The notes beneath the pieces were generated by a model. That model had not been told where the DNA came from. It saw only the letters and a list, made by a program, of their open reading frames with translations, and ran no database searches. Positions 1 to 8,094 of a stretch of 33,415 bases of DNA are shown piece after piece; the first letter of the stretch is position 1, and every line of letters starts with the position of its first letter. A program made the position numbers and the translations under genes. Source of the DNA: an uncultured bacterium (GTDB taxonomy: Bacteria; Planctomycetota; Phycisphaerae; Phycisphaerales; UBA1924). Location of the stretch: positions 1 through 33,415 of the forward strand of contig CALKYH010000193.1 of the NCBI GenBank assembly GCA_938003595.1, given 5' to 3'.

Positions 1-1
1 G

Positions 2-1669
2 CGCACGCGCGACATTGCGATTGCGGTGGGTTTGATCGTGCTGTTCGCGCTGGGCCACGCGGGCGAGGACATGGCGATGTCGCGGGCGCGCAAGGCGATC
101 GCGGCGCTGAGCGATGTCGTGCCGGACATGGCGAATCTGCGCACGGCGGAGGGCGTGCGCGAGGTGCGCGTCGAGGAGCTGAAGATCGGCGACGAGGTCG
201 TCGTGCGCCCCGGCGAGCGGGTGCCGACGGACGGGCAGGTCATTGAGGGGTTGACCTCGATCGATCAGTCCGCGATCACCGGAGAGTCGGTGCCGGTGGA
301 GAAGGGCGTGGGGGCCCCGGTGTTCGCGGGGACGGTCAACGGCGACGGGCTGATCGCGGTCGCGGTGGAGAAGCCGTCCACGGAGACGACGCTGGCGAAG
401 GCGATCCGCCTGGTGGAGGAGGCCCAGACGCGCAAGAGCCCGACGGAGCTGTTCACGGCGAAGGTGGAGCGCTGGTATGTGCCGGGCGTGCTCATCGCGA
501 CGGGCGTGATGCTGGTGGCGATGCCGCTGGCGATGGGCGGCGCGTGGGAGCACTGGAAGGAATGGTTCTACCGGTCGATGGCGTTCCTGACGGCGGCCTC
601 GCCGTGCGCCCTGGCGATCGGCGCGCCGGCGGCGACGCTCAGCGCGCTGGCGCGTGCGGCGCGGATGGGCGTGCTCATCAAGGGCGGGGCGCACCTGGAG
701 ACGCTGGGGAAGATCAAGGCGGTGGCGTTCGACAAGACCGGGACGCTCACGATGGGCAGCCCGAAGGTGACGGCGGTGAGGCCGGTGGAGGGCGTGGAGG
801 AGAACGAGGCGCTGTTCGCCGCCGCGGCGATCGAGACCGGCAGCGCGCACCCGCTGGCCGAGGCGATCGTGGTCGCGGCGCGGGAGCGGGGATGGGATCA
901 GGCGCCGGCGCAGGAGGTGGAGCAGGTCGTGGGGCGCGGCCTGCGCGGGACGGTGGACGGGCGCCGGGTGGAGGTGGGCAGTCTCAAGATGTTCGCGGAC
1001 GACCCCGCGGTGGGGCCGCTGCGCCCGGTGATCGAGGCGCTGGAGCGCGAGGGCGCGACGGCGGTGGCGGTGCGGCGCGACGGCAAGTACCTCGGGGCGA
1101 TCGCGATGGCGGACGAGCAGCGGCCGGAGGCGAAGGCGGTGATCGCCGAGCTGCGCTCGATGGGCGTGCAGCGCGTGGTGATGCTCACCGGCGACAACGA
1201 GCATGTCGCGGCGGGGATGGCGGCCCGGCTGGGGATCGACGAGTTCCGCGCGGGCCTGCTGCCGGAGGACAAGATGAGGGTGGTGGGGGAGCTGTGCGAG
1301 CGCGAGGGCGTGGTGGCGATGCTGGGCGACGGCGTGAACGACGCGCCGGCGCTCGCGGCGGCGTCGCTGGGCGTGGCGATGGGCGTGGCGGGGTCCGATG
1401 TGGCGCTGGAGACAGCGGATGTCGCGCTGATGAACGACGACCTGTCGCGGTTCACCGGGGCGATCCGGCTCGGGCGCTTCGCGCGGGCGGTGATCGGTCA
1501 GAACCTGTTCATCGCGCTGGGCGTGATCGCCGTGCTCGCGCCGATGGCGGCGACGGGCTACACCAGCATCGGCTGGGCCGTGGTGTTCCACGAGGGCAGC
1601 ACCGTCGTGGTGGTGCTGAACGCGCTGCGTCTGCTGGGGTTCAAGCCGGGGTCAGGCACGAAGAGCTGA
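2..1669 (+). CDS. P1B-4-type heavy-metal-transporting ATPase, 5' end outside window
   Basis: Inner-membrane P-type ATPase that exports a transition metal using ATP. The frame is open to the left edge, so the N-terminus is missing. Visible in order: actuator loop with TGES (278-289), the intramembrane SPC motif (599-607), the phosphorylation motif DKTGTLT (731-751), the nucleotide-binding HP dipeptide (848-853), the hinge GDGVND (1325-1342) and a last membrane helix with HEGS (1589-1600). SPC instead of CPC, together with HEG(G/S) in the final helices, is the known signature of the P1B-4 subgroup (Co, Zn or Fe export; CoaT/PfeT-like) rather than copper ATPases. The metal cannot be fixed from sequence alone. 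It ends 19 nt before the convergent peroxidase gene. No regulator is visible because the 5' side is cut off. Confidence 0.93.
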   Translation, partial: RTRDIAIAVGLIVLFALGHAGEDMAMSRARKAIAALSDVVPDMANLRTAEGVREVRVEELKIGDEVVVRPGERVPTDGQVIEGLTSIDQSAITGESVPVEKGVGAPVFAGTVNGDGLIAVAVEKPSTETTLAKAIRLVEEAQTRKSPTELFTAKVERWYVPGVLIATGVMLVAMPLAMGGAWEHWKEWFYRSMAFLTAASPCALAIGAPAATLSALARAARMGVLIKGGAHLETLGKIKAVAFDKTGTLTMGSPKVTAVRPVEGVEENEALFAAAAIETGSAHPLAEAIVVAARERGWDQAPAQEVEQVVGRGLRGTVDGRRVEVGSLKMFADDPAVGPLRPVIEALEREGATAVAVRRDGKYLGAIAMADEQRPEAKAVIAELRSMGVQRVVMLTGDNEHVAAGMAARLGIDEFRAGLLPEDKMRVVGELCEREGVVAMLGDGVNDAPALAAASLGVAMGVAGSDVALETADVALMNDDLSRFTGAIRLGRFARAVIGQNLFIALGVIAVLAPMAATGYTSIGWAVVFHEGSTVVVVLNALRLLGFKPGSGTKS

Positions 1670-1688
1670 GCGTCGGAGCGGCGCTGCG

Positions 1689-2333
1689 TCAGCTCTGGGG
1701 CTCGGCGATCAGCGCGTCGATCGTCTTGGTGAACTCCGGATCGTTCGGCGAAGTCCTCGGACCGAAGCGGGCGACGATCTTGCCCTCGCGGTTGATCAGG
1801 AACTTGTCGAAGTTCCAGCGGATCTCTCCGCCGATGGGCTCGGGCTGGGAGGTCAGCATCGCGTAGAGCGGGTCGATGTCGTCGCCCTTGACGCTGATCT
1901 TCTCGAAGACAGGGAAGGTGACGCCGTACTCGGCGGTGCAGAACGCGGCGATCTCGGCGTTGCTGCCCGGCTCCTGGTTCATGAAATTGTTGGCCGGGAA
2001 GGCGAGGATCACGAAGCCCTTGTCCGCGCGGGACTCGTAGAGGGCCTGGAGCGCCTCGTACTGGGGCGTGAGGCCGCACTTGCTGGCGACATTGACGACG
2101 AGGATGACCTCGCCCCGGTAGTTCTCGAGACGGTGGGGGGCGCCGGTGATGAGGTTGGGGGTGAAGGAGTAGATGTCCTTCTGGGCGGCGTCCGCCGCGG
2201 CGGGGGTCGCAGGCTTGGGGTCTTCCGGGCGAGCGTTGATGGTGGAGAAGATCGGGACCAGCGCCCCGACCATGACGGCGGTGAGGAGGGTGGGGCTCAT
2301 GCTCGAGCGGGACTTGCAGCAGCAACGGGTCAT
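1689..2333 (-). CDS. exported glutathione peroxidase family protein
   Basis: Thiol peroxidase of the GPx family, reducing hydroperoxides, here 214 aa with an N-terminal extension. The first ~35 residues (basic start with CCC, then a hydrophobic stretch ending near STINA) look like a signal peptide or anchor, so it probably works outside the cytoplasm. The catalytic motif SKCGLTPQ places the peroxidatic Cys at residue 86; it is TGC, so this is a cysteine and not a selenocysteine enzyme. NQEPGSN and WNFDKFLI are the other conserved blocks that hold the Gln/Trp/Asn of the active site. The ATG at 2333 is chosen because GGGAG sits about 9 nt upstream; the open frame extends 20 codons further without a better start. 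A TAGAAT hexamer at 2392-2397 (minus strand) may be its -10 box. Divergent from the pterin synthase gene. Confidence 0.88.
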   Translation of the reverse strand: MTRCCCKSRSSMSPTLLTAVMVGALVPIFSTINARPEDPKPATPAAADAAQKDIYSFTPNLITGAPHRLENYRGEVILVVNVASKCGLTPQYEALQALYESRADKGFVILAFPANNFMNQEPGSNAEIAAFCTAEYGVTFPVFEKISVKGDDIDPLYAMLTSQPEPIGGEIRWNFDKFLINREGKIVARFGPRTSPNDPEFTKTIDALIAEPQS

Positions 2334-2428
2334 CGTGGAGTCTCCCGAGGGGCGCGGGTTGGCGGGCCGCGGGCGGTGCGCCCTCGCGTCCATTCTAGGC
2401 GATGCGACGCCGGCGGCCCGGGGCGCTC

Positions 2429-2434
2429 TACCAT
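2429..2434 (+). promoter_or_regulatory. candidate -10 box (TACCAT) for leaderless pterin synthase mRNA
   Basis: TACCAT lies 6 nt before the ATG at 2441. No Shine-Dalgarno is visible and no -35 is recognisable. The geometry would place transcription start at or next to the start codon. The same TACCAT-N6-start arrangement occurs at maf (8088) and the XRE gene (29837). Confidence 0.4.
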
Positions 2435-2440
2435 GAGCCG

Positions 2441-3247
2441 ATGGTCAGGCTCTGCCGGACAGTTCGGTTCAGCGTCGGGGAGGGGCGCCGCCCTGGGCTG
2501 TCCGACGGCGTCGCTCGCAATGGCTACGCCGGCTGGCCCCGCAGCCGCGGCATGGCGCGGTATTTCGAGCTGGACATCATGGCGACGGGCGAGGTGGACG
2601 CGCACACCGGGTACTTCCTGAACATCCAGGAGATCGACCGGGCGGTGCGAGAGGCGGCGATCCCGTTGATCGAACGCCAGTGCCATGAGTCGCCCGATCG
2701 GGAGCCGGCGGAGGTCCTGCCGTCGGTGGCGAGGGCGTTGTCCCCGGCGCTGGGCGGGCGACTGGCGAGCGTGCGTTGGCGCATCTCGCCGACCTACAGC
2801 GTGGAACTGGAGACCGAGCGGATGAACAGGGTTGTTGTGCGTCAGCGTTTCGAGTTCGCCGCGTCGCACCGGCTGCACTGCCCGGCGCTGAGCGACGAGG
2901 AGAACCGACGCCTGTTCGGCAAGTGCAACAGCCCCAACGGGCACGGGCACAACTATGTCGTCGAGCCCGCCGTGGTGGTGCGGCTGGATCCGTCGGGCCC
3001 GCCCCCGTTCACGCTCGAGGCGCTGGAGCGGCTCACCGGCGAGGCGATCATCGCGCGGTTCGACCACAAGCACCTGAACGAGGACACCAGGGACTTCGCC
3101 ACCCAGGGTGGTTTGAACCCGTCGGTGGAGAACATCGCGAAGGTGTGCTTCGAGCTGCTGGCGCCGGGCGTGCGCGAAGCGGGCGCCGAGCTGGCGAGCG
3201 TCACGGTGTGGGAGACGGAGAAGACCTCGGCGACCTATCCGGCGTAG
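2441..3247 (+). CDS. tandem 6-pyruvoyl/6-carboxy-tetrahydropterin synthase (QueD/PTPS family)
   Basis: A 268-aa protein with two copies of the PTPS fold; ordinary QueD/PTPS is 120-150 aa. The C-terminal copy (about residues 128-268) is complete: zinc histidines in ASHRLH (H143) and in GHGHNY (H168, H170), the catalytic-type Cys in GKCNSPNG (C162), FDHKHLN, and the terminal WETEKTSATY block. The N-terminal copy (about 1-115) keeps the fold pattern (strand, then ELDIMATGEVDAHTG, then NIQEIDRAV) but lacks the zinc histidines and the Cys, so it is probably structural or substrate-shaping. The family makes the pterin precursor of queuosine (QueD) or of tetrahydropterin; sequence cannot choose. No other queuosine gene is nearby. 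The start is ambiguous: ATG 2441 is preceded by a -10-like box rather than an SD. The 3' end overlaps the convergent gene by 47 nt. Confidence 0.85.
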   Translation: MVRLCRTVRFSVGEGRRPGLSDGVARNGYAGWPRSRGMARYFELDIMATGEVDAHTGYFLNIQEIDRAVREAAIPLIERQCHESPDREPAEVLPSVARALSPALGGRLASVRWRISPTYSVELETERMNRVVVRQRFEFAASHRLHCPALSDEENRRLFGKCNSPNGHGHNYVVEPAVVVRLDPSGPPPFTLEALERLTGEAIIARFDHKHLNEDTRDFATQGGLNPSVENIAKVCFELLAPGVREAGAELASVTVWETEKTSATYPA

Positions 3248-4667
3248 CGAGATCGGCGAGCCAGTCCTGCGCGCCCTGCACGGCGGCGGGCGACCACGCG
3301 GCGATGAACGCGGGGTGAGCGCCTCGAGAGAACACCGCCCATCCGGGCATGCGGATCAGACCGACCGGGTCCACGGCGTACGACGACACGCCGGCGCGGT
3401 CGGTGTGGATGGCGTCCGCGAACGGGCCGAGCAGTCGGCTCAGGCGATTCGACGGCGCGGCGCCCGCGCTGGGGGACAGGGGCACGATGACCGTGGCGGC
3501 GCCGGGGATCGGCAGCATGGGGGTGGGATAGTCGCTGACGACGGCCCACGGCTGCAGCGCCGCCAGGAACGCGTCGAGGTCGTCCTGATGCTCCACGCTC
3601 CAGGCGGTCAGGGCGCCGGCGTACTCGGGGATGTGGGCGTCCACATTCGCCGCGATCCAGAGGTCGAGGCACAGGTCGATGAAGGCGGGCCAGTCGATCG
3701 GCGCCGCGATGACATAGGAGCCCGGCGGCGGCGGGATCGTCAGGTCGTCGGGCCATCGGTCGGCGGTGAGCGGGAGATGCTGGATGCGATTGTCGCCGGG
3801 GAGCTTGTACGCGGCGTCGATGGCGATCATCGCCGGTCGGCCCTCGCCGATCTCGACGAAGCGCGCCTGCAGCAGCAGGTCGTCGGCGTGGAGCAGGTTG
3901 AGGCGGCTGAGGACCCTGTGCGCGCGTCCGCTGGCGAACGCGGCGGGGAAGGCGTCGCGCAGGCGCGCGATGCCGAGGTAGGCCTCGAAGAAGACTTCGC
4001 CCGGCGCACGCTCGGCGTCGATCGCGGCGCGGTGCGCGGCCCATGGCGACTCATGGACGCCAGCAGCGGGGGCGGTCCAGTGGGCGAGCGAGCCCTCGCC
4101 GAGGCCGACGAGAAAGGCGCCGGGCGTCGAGGCCCAGGAGACCTCGCGCCAGGGCTCCCAACCCGGCTCGGTGTAGGCGACGGCGCGCGAACCGCCGGGC
4201 AGCTCGAAGGCGCGCTGGCTGCCCGCGGGCGCGCCGCCCTCGGCCGGCGTCGGGAGCAGAATCGTTCGGATCGTGGGCAGGAAGCGCTCGTGCCCGCCGT
4301 CGGCCTCGATCTCCAGCGCCATCTCCAGCCGATCGACATCGGCGCCCTCGCCGGAGGCCGGGCGGTGCGCGGCGAAGTCCAGCACGCTCAGGGTGTGCGG
4401 GCGCCCGCCGACCTCGGAGGCCGCGAGGAGCCCGCGGACCGCGCCGAGCGCCGTGCCCTCGCCGATGGCGCCGCCGGTGACGGCCGAGCGCACCATGGCG
4501 AGCATGGCCTCGCGCTGGGCGCGGACCTCGGGCGTGGGCGCGGTGGAGGCGAAGCGCGTGGGATCGAAGCGCCACCACGCCATCGCATCGGCGGGGACGG
4601 GCGCGCCGGCCAAAGCGCGGCACGCGATCAGGACCAGCGCGAGCGCAGGGAGCCGGCGGACGCTCAC
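3201..4667 (-). CDS. exported protein of unknown function
   Basis: A 488-aa protein with a clear signal peptide (MSVRRL, then a hydrophobic run ending ACRALAGA), so periplasmic or surface-located. I recognise no family. The body alternates short strands and helices with repeated segments such as PGAFLVGLGEGSLAHW and PGSYVIAAP, a texture like its upstream neighbour's N-terminal part; the two may be distant relatives. Its ATG overlaps the stop of that neighbour by 4 nt (ATGA), so the pair is translationally coupled and probably acts together. The Ser/Pro-rich last ~15 residues are encoded opposite the 3' end of the pterin synthase gene (47-nt convergent overlap). No catalytic motif is visible. 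Confidence 0.75.
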   Translation of the reverse strand: MSVRRLPALALVLIACRALAGAPVPADAMAWWRFDPTRFASTAPTPEVRAQREAMLAMVRSAVTGGAIGEGTALGAVRGLLAASEVGGRPHTLSVLDFAAHRPASGEGADVDRLEMALEIEADGGHERFLPTIRTILLPTPAEGGAPAGSQRAFELPGGSRAVAYTEPGWEPWREVSWASTPGAFLVGLGEGSLAHWTAPAAGVHESPWAAHRAAIDAERAPGEVFFEAYLGIARLRDAFPAAFASGRAHRVLSRLNLLHADDLLLQARFVEIGEGRPAMIAIDAAYKLPGDNRIQHLPLTADRWPDDLTIPPPPGSYVIAAPIDWPAFIDLCLDLWIAANVDAHIPEYAGALTAWSVEHQDDLDAFLAALQPWAVVSDYPTPMLPIPGAATVIVPLSPSAGAAPSNRLSRLLGPFADAIHTDRAGVSSYAVDPVGLIRMPGWAVFSRGAHPAFIAAWSPAAVQGAQDWLADLATPDRSPRSSPSPTP

Positions 4668-6949
4668 ATCGCGCGCCGCGCGGTGCGGTCCGGCAGGAGC
4701 ATGAAGTTGGGTCGGCGCCCGCCCTGATTCTCCGGCCAGGCGGGCACGACGCCGGCCTCCGGCAGGTCGAAATCGACGCCCGCGTTGGCGGGCTCCTGCA
4801 TCGCGTGCATGAAGTCGAGCATCGTCATGTGCTCGACATAGCCGTCGGCGAAGGCGACCGTGACGCCCTTGTCCGCCGCGGCCTGCGAGCGGCTGTACGC
4901 GACGATGGCGAGGTCATCCAGGTCGGAGGCGAGCACGAACCCGGGGCCGGGCAGGCGCATCCAGTAGTGCGCGCCGCCGTCCATCGGGTCGCCGTATGGG
5001 CTTTGCAGCGACTCGGGGACGAGGTATCCGGCCTCGACGAGCGCCTGCGGGCTCAGGGGCGGGCGGTCGTTGTTGTCGTCGGCGAAGTCGAACCATGCGT
5101 CGATGATGTCCTCGAGCTGCATCGTCTCAATCGTCGCGGTCGCGGTCTCCTTGCTCTTCTGGATCGCGGGCACAACGGCGCCCACCGCGACGGGCGCGAC
5201 GATGGACATGAGGTCGCCGTAGACGCCGGCCGCGGCGCAGGCGTTGACGATGACGGAGCGGTCGGCGGAGATCTCCTGCACCAGGTTCTCGCCCTCCCAG
5301 CGGGCGGTCTGGAGGATCGGGCGGACGCTGGCGGCGATCTCGGCGTAGGGGGGCAGGAGGTTGCCGGGGTCGCGGGAGTCATTCGCCGGCGAGCGCATGG
5401 CGTTGGAGATCGCGGTCGTCAGCGACGAGATCCACGGGTAGCCCTTGCCGATCGCCCGGGCGGAGTCGATGAAGCTCAGCTGCGTCAGGTCGTCGGGCAT
5501 CGCGGGCATGACGGACTTGAACGCGCCGTTGTCGAGCAGCGAGCGCCCGGCCTTGCCGGCGGCCTGTGCGATCGCCGCGTCCACGGCCTGCGGTGTGAAG
5601 CCGGTGACGAGGTAGCGATCGGTCAGGGCGAGCGTCGCCTGCATGGGGACGGGCAGGCCGGGGAACGCGACGGTGAGGCGCTCGACGCCGCCGGCGCTGG
5701 AGCGCTGGAAGCGCACATACTCGGGGCGCGGCAGGCCCTCGGCGAGCAGGGCGTTGCCCGCCTCGGCGGCGCGGTCGAAGAGGTTCTGCACTTTCGCACG
5801 GTCCTTCACGCCGACGACCGCGACGCCGGAGAACAGCCCGCCGCCGCCGGTGGCGTCGGAGGTGTAGATGGCGAGCGCATCGCCGATGGCGTCCACGATG
5901 TCGGTCTTGATGTCCAGGCCCGTCCGCTCGGCGAACTGGGCGAGCGCCTGCTGGCCCTCAGGGGTGGCCAGGGCCATGCCCTCGAATGCGGCCCAGATCG
6001 CCCCCATCTCGAAGGTCTGCGCTGTCGCGAACACGGCGTCGGCGGGGATGATCCTCAGGTCGTCCGCGCCTAGGCGACGATCGCTGACGCCCAGCGTCTT
6101 CGCGTAGCGCTTGGCCCGCTCGACGACAAGCCGCGAGCGAAGGGCGTCGGCCGTCTGCGCGACCACCATGTCCACGGAGATCGCGTCCGGGCCGGTGAGG
6201 CCTCGCTCCTGGAAGATCTTGCCGATCTGCGGCGCCTGGAGACTGGCCAGGCCCGCGAAGAAGGCGGTCCACTGCTGCGCGGCGGGCAGGTCGAGGCGGA
6301 ACCGGGCGAACGGCGCGTCGGCGCCGGCCATGGTCGGAAGGGCCGCTGCGGCGGCGTCGGGGTCGGGGACATCGCCCATGATCGCGCTGATGGTCCAGTC
6401 GCCCGCGGCGCAGCGCCGGGGCCCGAACCGCAGCGTGCCACCGGGGGTCTCGATGTCGACCATCCCCTTGAAGGCGCGGCTCGGCTCGATCTGCATGCCG
6501 GGCTGCGCACGGACCAGATCCAGCAGGTCGCCCGAGACGGACTTGGCGTTGGCCTCGCTCGGCGCCCCGATGGCCAGCGAGATCCCGACGCCCGGCGCCC
6601 CGGTCTGCGGGTCGTTGCCGCGGTCGGTGACGCCGACGAACACGCCGTCCACGATCAGGCGGCCCACCAGCTCGAGCAGGGACGGCGGCGCGTCGGACAG
6701 CTCGGGGACCTCGTCCGGCAGCTCGGTGAGCCGCGCGGGGAGCATCTCCAGCGCCCGCTTCAACGCCTGGTCGCGCGGATCGACGAGCAGCGCGGAGAGG
6801 CCGGACTTCTGCGCGACAAAGATCGTCGCCTGAGCGCGCGCCGCGGGCGCATCGTCCTGCGCGTTCGCCAGACCGGCGAGGGACGCGACGGCGGCGACCA
6901 GCGGGGCGCAGCGGAGCAGGGTGGCGAACGGCTTGCGGCGGATAAACAT
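4664..6949 (-). CDS. exported DUF3352-like protein with pilin-like C-terminal module
   Basis: A 761-aa exported protein. The signal peptide is residues 1-29 (MFIRRKPFATLLRC ... AGLANAQ). Residues ~35-560 form a repetitive alpha/beta region reminiscent of DUF3352-type proteins (weak call). From ~575 the sequence changes: a hydrophobic helix beginning MSIVAPVAVGAVVPAIQKSK (M581) is followed by FADDNNDRPPLS (from F622) and, near the end, FADGYVEHM (700-708). This reads like the N-helix, YADDN...P and FADGHV blocks of DUF1559/pseudopilin proteins common in planctomycetes, but without a prepilin cleavage site because it sits mid-protein. The ATG at 6949 is chosen because the signal peptide starts there and GAGG lies 11 nt upstream; the frame is open further up. 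The gene is divergent from the heptosyltransferase and coupled to the downstream gene by a 4-nt overlap. Confidence 0.75.
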   Translation of the reverse strand: MFIRRKPFATLLRCAPLVAAVASLAGLANAQDDAPAARAQATIFVAQKSGLSALLVDPRDQALKRALEMLPARLTELPDEVPELSDAPPSLLELVGRLIVDGVFVGVTDRGNDPQTGAPGVGISLAIGAPSEANAKSVSGDLLDLVRAQPGMQIEPSRAFKGMVDIETPGGTLRFGPRRCAAGDWTISAIMGDVPDPDAAAAALPTMAGADAPFARFRLDLPAAQQWTAFFAGLASLQAPQIGKIFQERGLTGPDAISVDMVVAQTADALRSRLVVERAKRYAKTLGVSDRRLGADDLRIIPADAVFATAQTFEMGAIWAAFEGMALATPEGQQALAQFAERTGLDIKTDIVDAIGDALAIYTSDATGGGGLFSGVAVVGVKDRAKVQNLFDRAAEAGNALLAEGLPRPEYVRFQRSSAGGVERLTVAFPGLPVPMQATLALTDRYLVTGFTPQAVDAAIAQAAGKAGRSLLDNGAFKSVMPAMPDDLTQLSFIDSARAIGKGYPWISSLTTAISNAMRSPANDSRDPGNLLPPYAEIAASVRPILQTARWEGENLVQEISADRSVIVNACAAAGVYGDLMSIVAPVAVGAVVPAIQKSKETATATIETMQLEDIIDAWFDFADDNNDRPPLSPQALVEAGYLVPESLQSPYGDPMDGGAHYWMRLPGPGFVLASDLDDLAIVAYSRSQAAADKGVTVAFADGYVEHMTMLDFMHAMQEPANAGVDFDLPEAGVVPAWPENQGGRRPNFMLLPDRTARRAM

Positions 6950-7019
6950 GGATGCATGGCCTCGGATGGAGTCGGGTCCCAGGGGGCCGGGCGCCCCACG
7001 GCGAACGGCCTCCAGAGGG

Positions 7020-7025
7020 TAGAGT
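7020..7025 (+). promoter_or_regulatory. candidate -10 box (TAGAGT) for the heptosyltransferase operon
   Basis: TAGAGT is separated by 7 nt from the GTG start at 7033. No convincing SD or -35 is seen. It would give a leaderless mRNA for the first gene of the lipid A/heptose run. Confidence 0.4.
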
Positions 7026-7032
7026 CTTTCCG

Positions 7033-8094
7033 GTGCCCGATCCCGCGCGAATCCTGCTGATCCGACCCAGCGCCCTGGGGGATGTCTGCCGGACGGTCCC
7101 GGTCCTGGCGGCGCTGAAGCGGCGATACCCGGCGGCATCGATCGACTGGCTGGTCAACGACGCCTTCGCCCCGGCGGTGGCTGCGCACCCGGCGCTGCGT
7201 CGGGTGGTGGCGTTCCCGCGCCGGCGGTTCGGGGCCTGGTGGCGCAGCCCGGCGACGGCGGGGGAGCTGCGCCGCTGGCTCGGCGATCTGCGGCGGGAGC
7301 GGTACGACCTGACCGTCGATTGTCAGGGCCTGGCGAGGAGCGGGTTCTTCGCGTGGTGCACACGGGCGGCGCGCCGAGCGGGATACGCGAACGCGGAGGA
7401 GTTGGGTTGGCTCGGGCTGAATGAGCGCGTCCGCGTCCCGATGGAGTTGCACGCAGTCGATCGCATGATGCGCATCGCTCGCCTCGCCGGGGCGGCGGCC
7501 GACGAGCCGCCGGATATGCGCCTGTACACGCCGGCTGAGGACGCGGAGAACCTCGACGAGCGGCTGCGCGCAGGTCGGTACGCGCTGCTCGCGCCGACGA
7601 GCCGGTGGGACGGCAAGCGGTGGCCGATGGATCGATTCGCGGCGCTGGCGTTGCGGTTGCTCGATGACGGGCGCGTGGACCGTGTGGCGTTCGTCGGCGC
7701 CGCGGGGGAGCGGGAGCAGTGTGCGCCGCTGAGCGAACTGGCCGCGCGCGACGATCGTGTCGTCGATCTGGTCGGGCGCACGAGCGTGGGGGGGCTGATG
7801 GCGGCGGTGGAGCGGGCGGCGATCGTGATCGCCAACGACTCCGCGGCGCTGCACATGGCGGTCGGATTCGATCGGCCGCTGGTGGCGTTGTTCGGCCCGA
7901 CGCGGGTCGAGCGCGTCGGGCCGTACGGGCGCGAGCGCGATGTGATCCAGAAGATCGAGCCGGGCGAGCGGCTCGAGCACAAGGACGAGGCCGCCGGGCG
8001 TCGGCTGATGGAGCGGATCAGCGTGAACGAGGTCGCCGAGGCGGCCTCGGCGCGGCTGTCCGGGGCCGGGGCCGATACCATCACCCGGTGTTGA
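7033..8094 (+). CDS. glycosyltransferase family 9 (lipopolysaccharide heptosyltransferase)
   Basis: A 353-aa cytoplasmic, membrane-associated GT-B enzyme that transfers ADP-heptose onto the LPS core. The start of the fold is intact (ARILLIRPSALGDVCRTVP, the family's R-x-x-x-GD donor/acceptor loop). The C-terminal donor site carries ANDSAALHMAVG and PLVALFGPTRVERVGPYG, the conserved NDS/G-H-A and FGPT blocks of WaaC/WaaF/RfaF. GTG 7033 is chosen because the family homology starts within five residues of it; the frame is open to 6952 but upstream residues are Gly/Arg/Pro-rich without family features. It is first in the run that continues with maf, the 3-TM gene, lpxK and hldE; HldE supplies the heptose donor precursor, which supports the assignment. 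WaaC versus WaaF cannot be told. Confidence 0.88.
   Translation: MPDPARILLIRPSALGDVCRTVPVLAALKRRYPAASIDWLVNDAFAPAVAAHPALRRVVAFPRRRFGAWWRSPATAGELRRWLGDLRRERYDLTVDCQGLARSGFFAWCTRAARRAGYANAEELGWLGLNERVRVPMELHAVDRMMRIARLAGAAADEPPDMRLYTPAEDAENLDERLRAGRYALLAPTSRWDGKRWPMDRFAALALRLLDDGRVDRVAFVGAAGEREQCAPLSELAARDDRVVDLVGRTSVGGLMAAVERAAIVIANDSAALHMAVGFDRPLVALFGPTRVERVGPYGRERDVIQKIEPGERLEHKDEAAGRRLMERISVNEVAEAASARLSGAGADTITRC
8076..8081 (+). promoter_or_regulatory. candidate -10 box (TACCAT) in front of maf
   Basis: TACCAT lies 6 nt before the GTG at 8088, inside the 3' end of the heptosyltransferase gene. It could give an internal leaderless transcript for maf. It is also part of codons of the upstream gene, so chance is possible. 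Confidence 0.3.

Noticed and set aside
2073..2078. Selenocysteine in the glutathione peroxidase
   Set aside because: The active-site codon reads TGC (Cys), not TGA.
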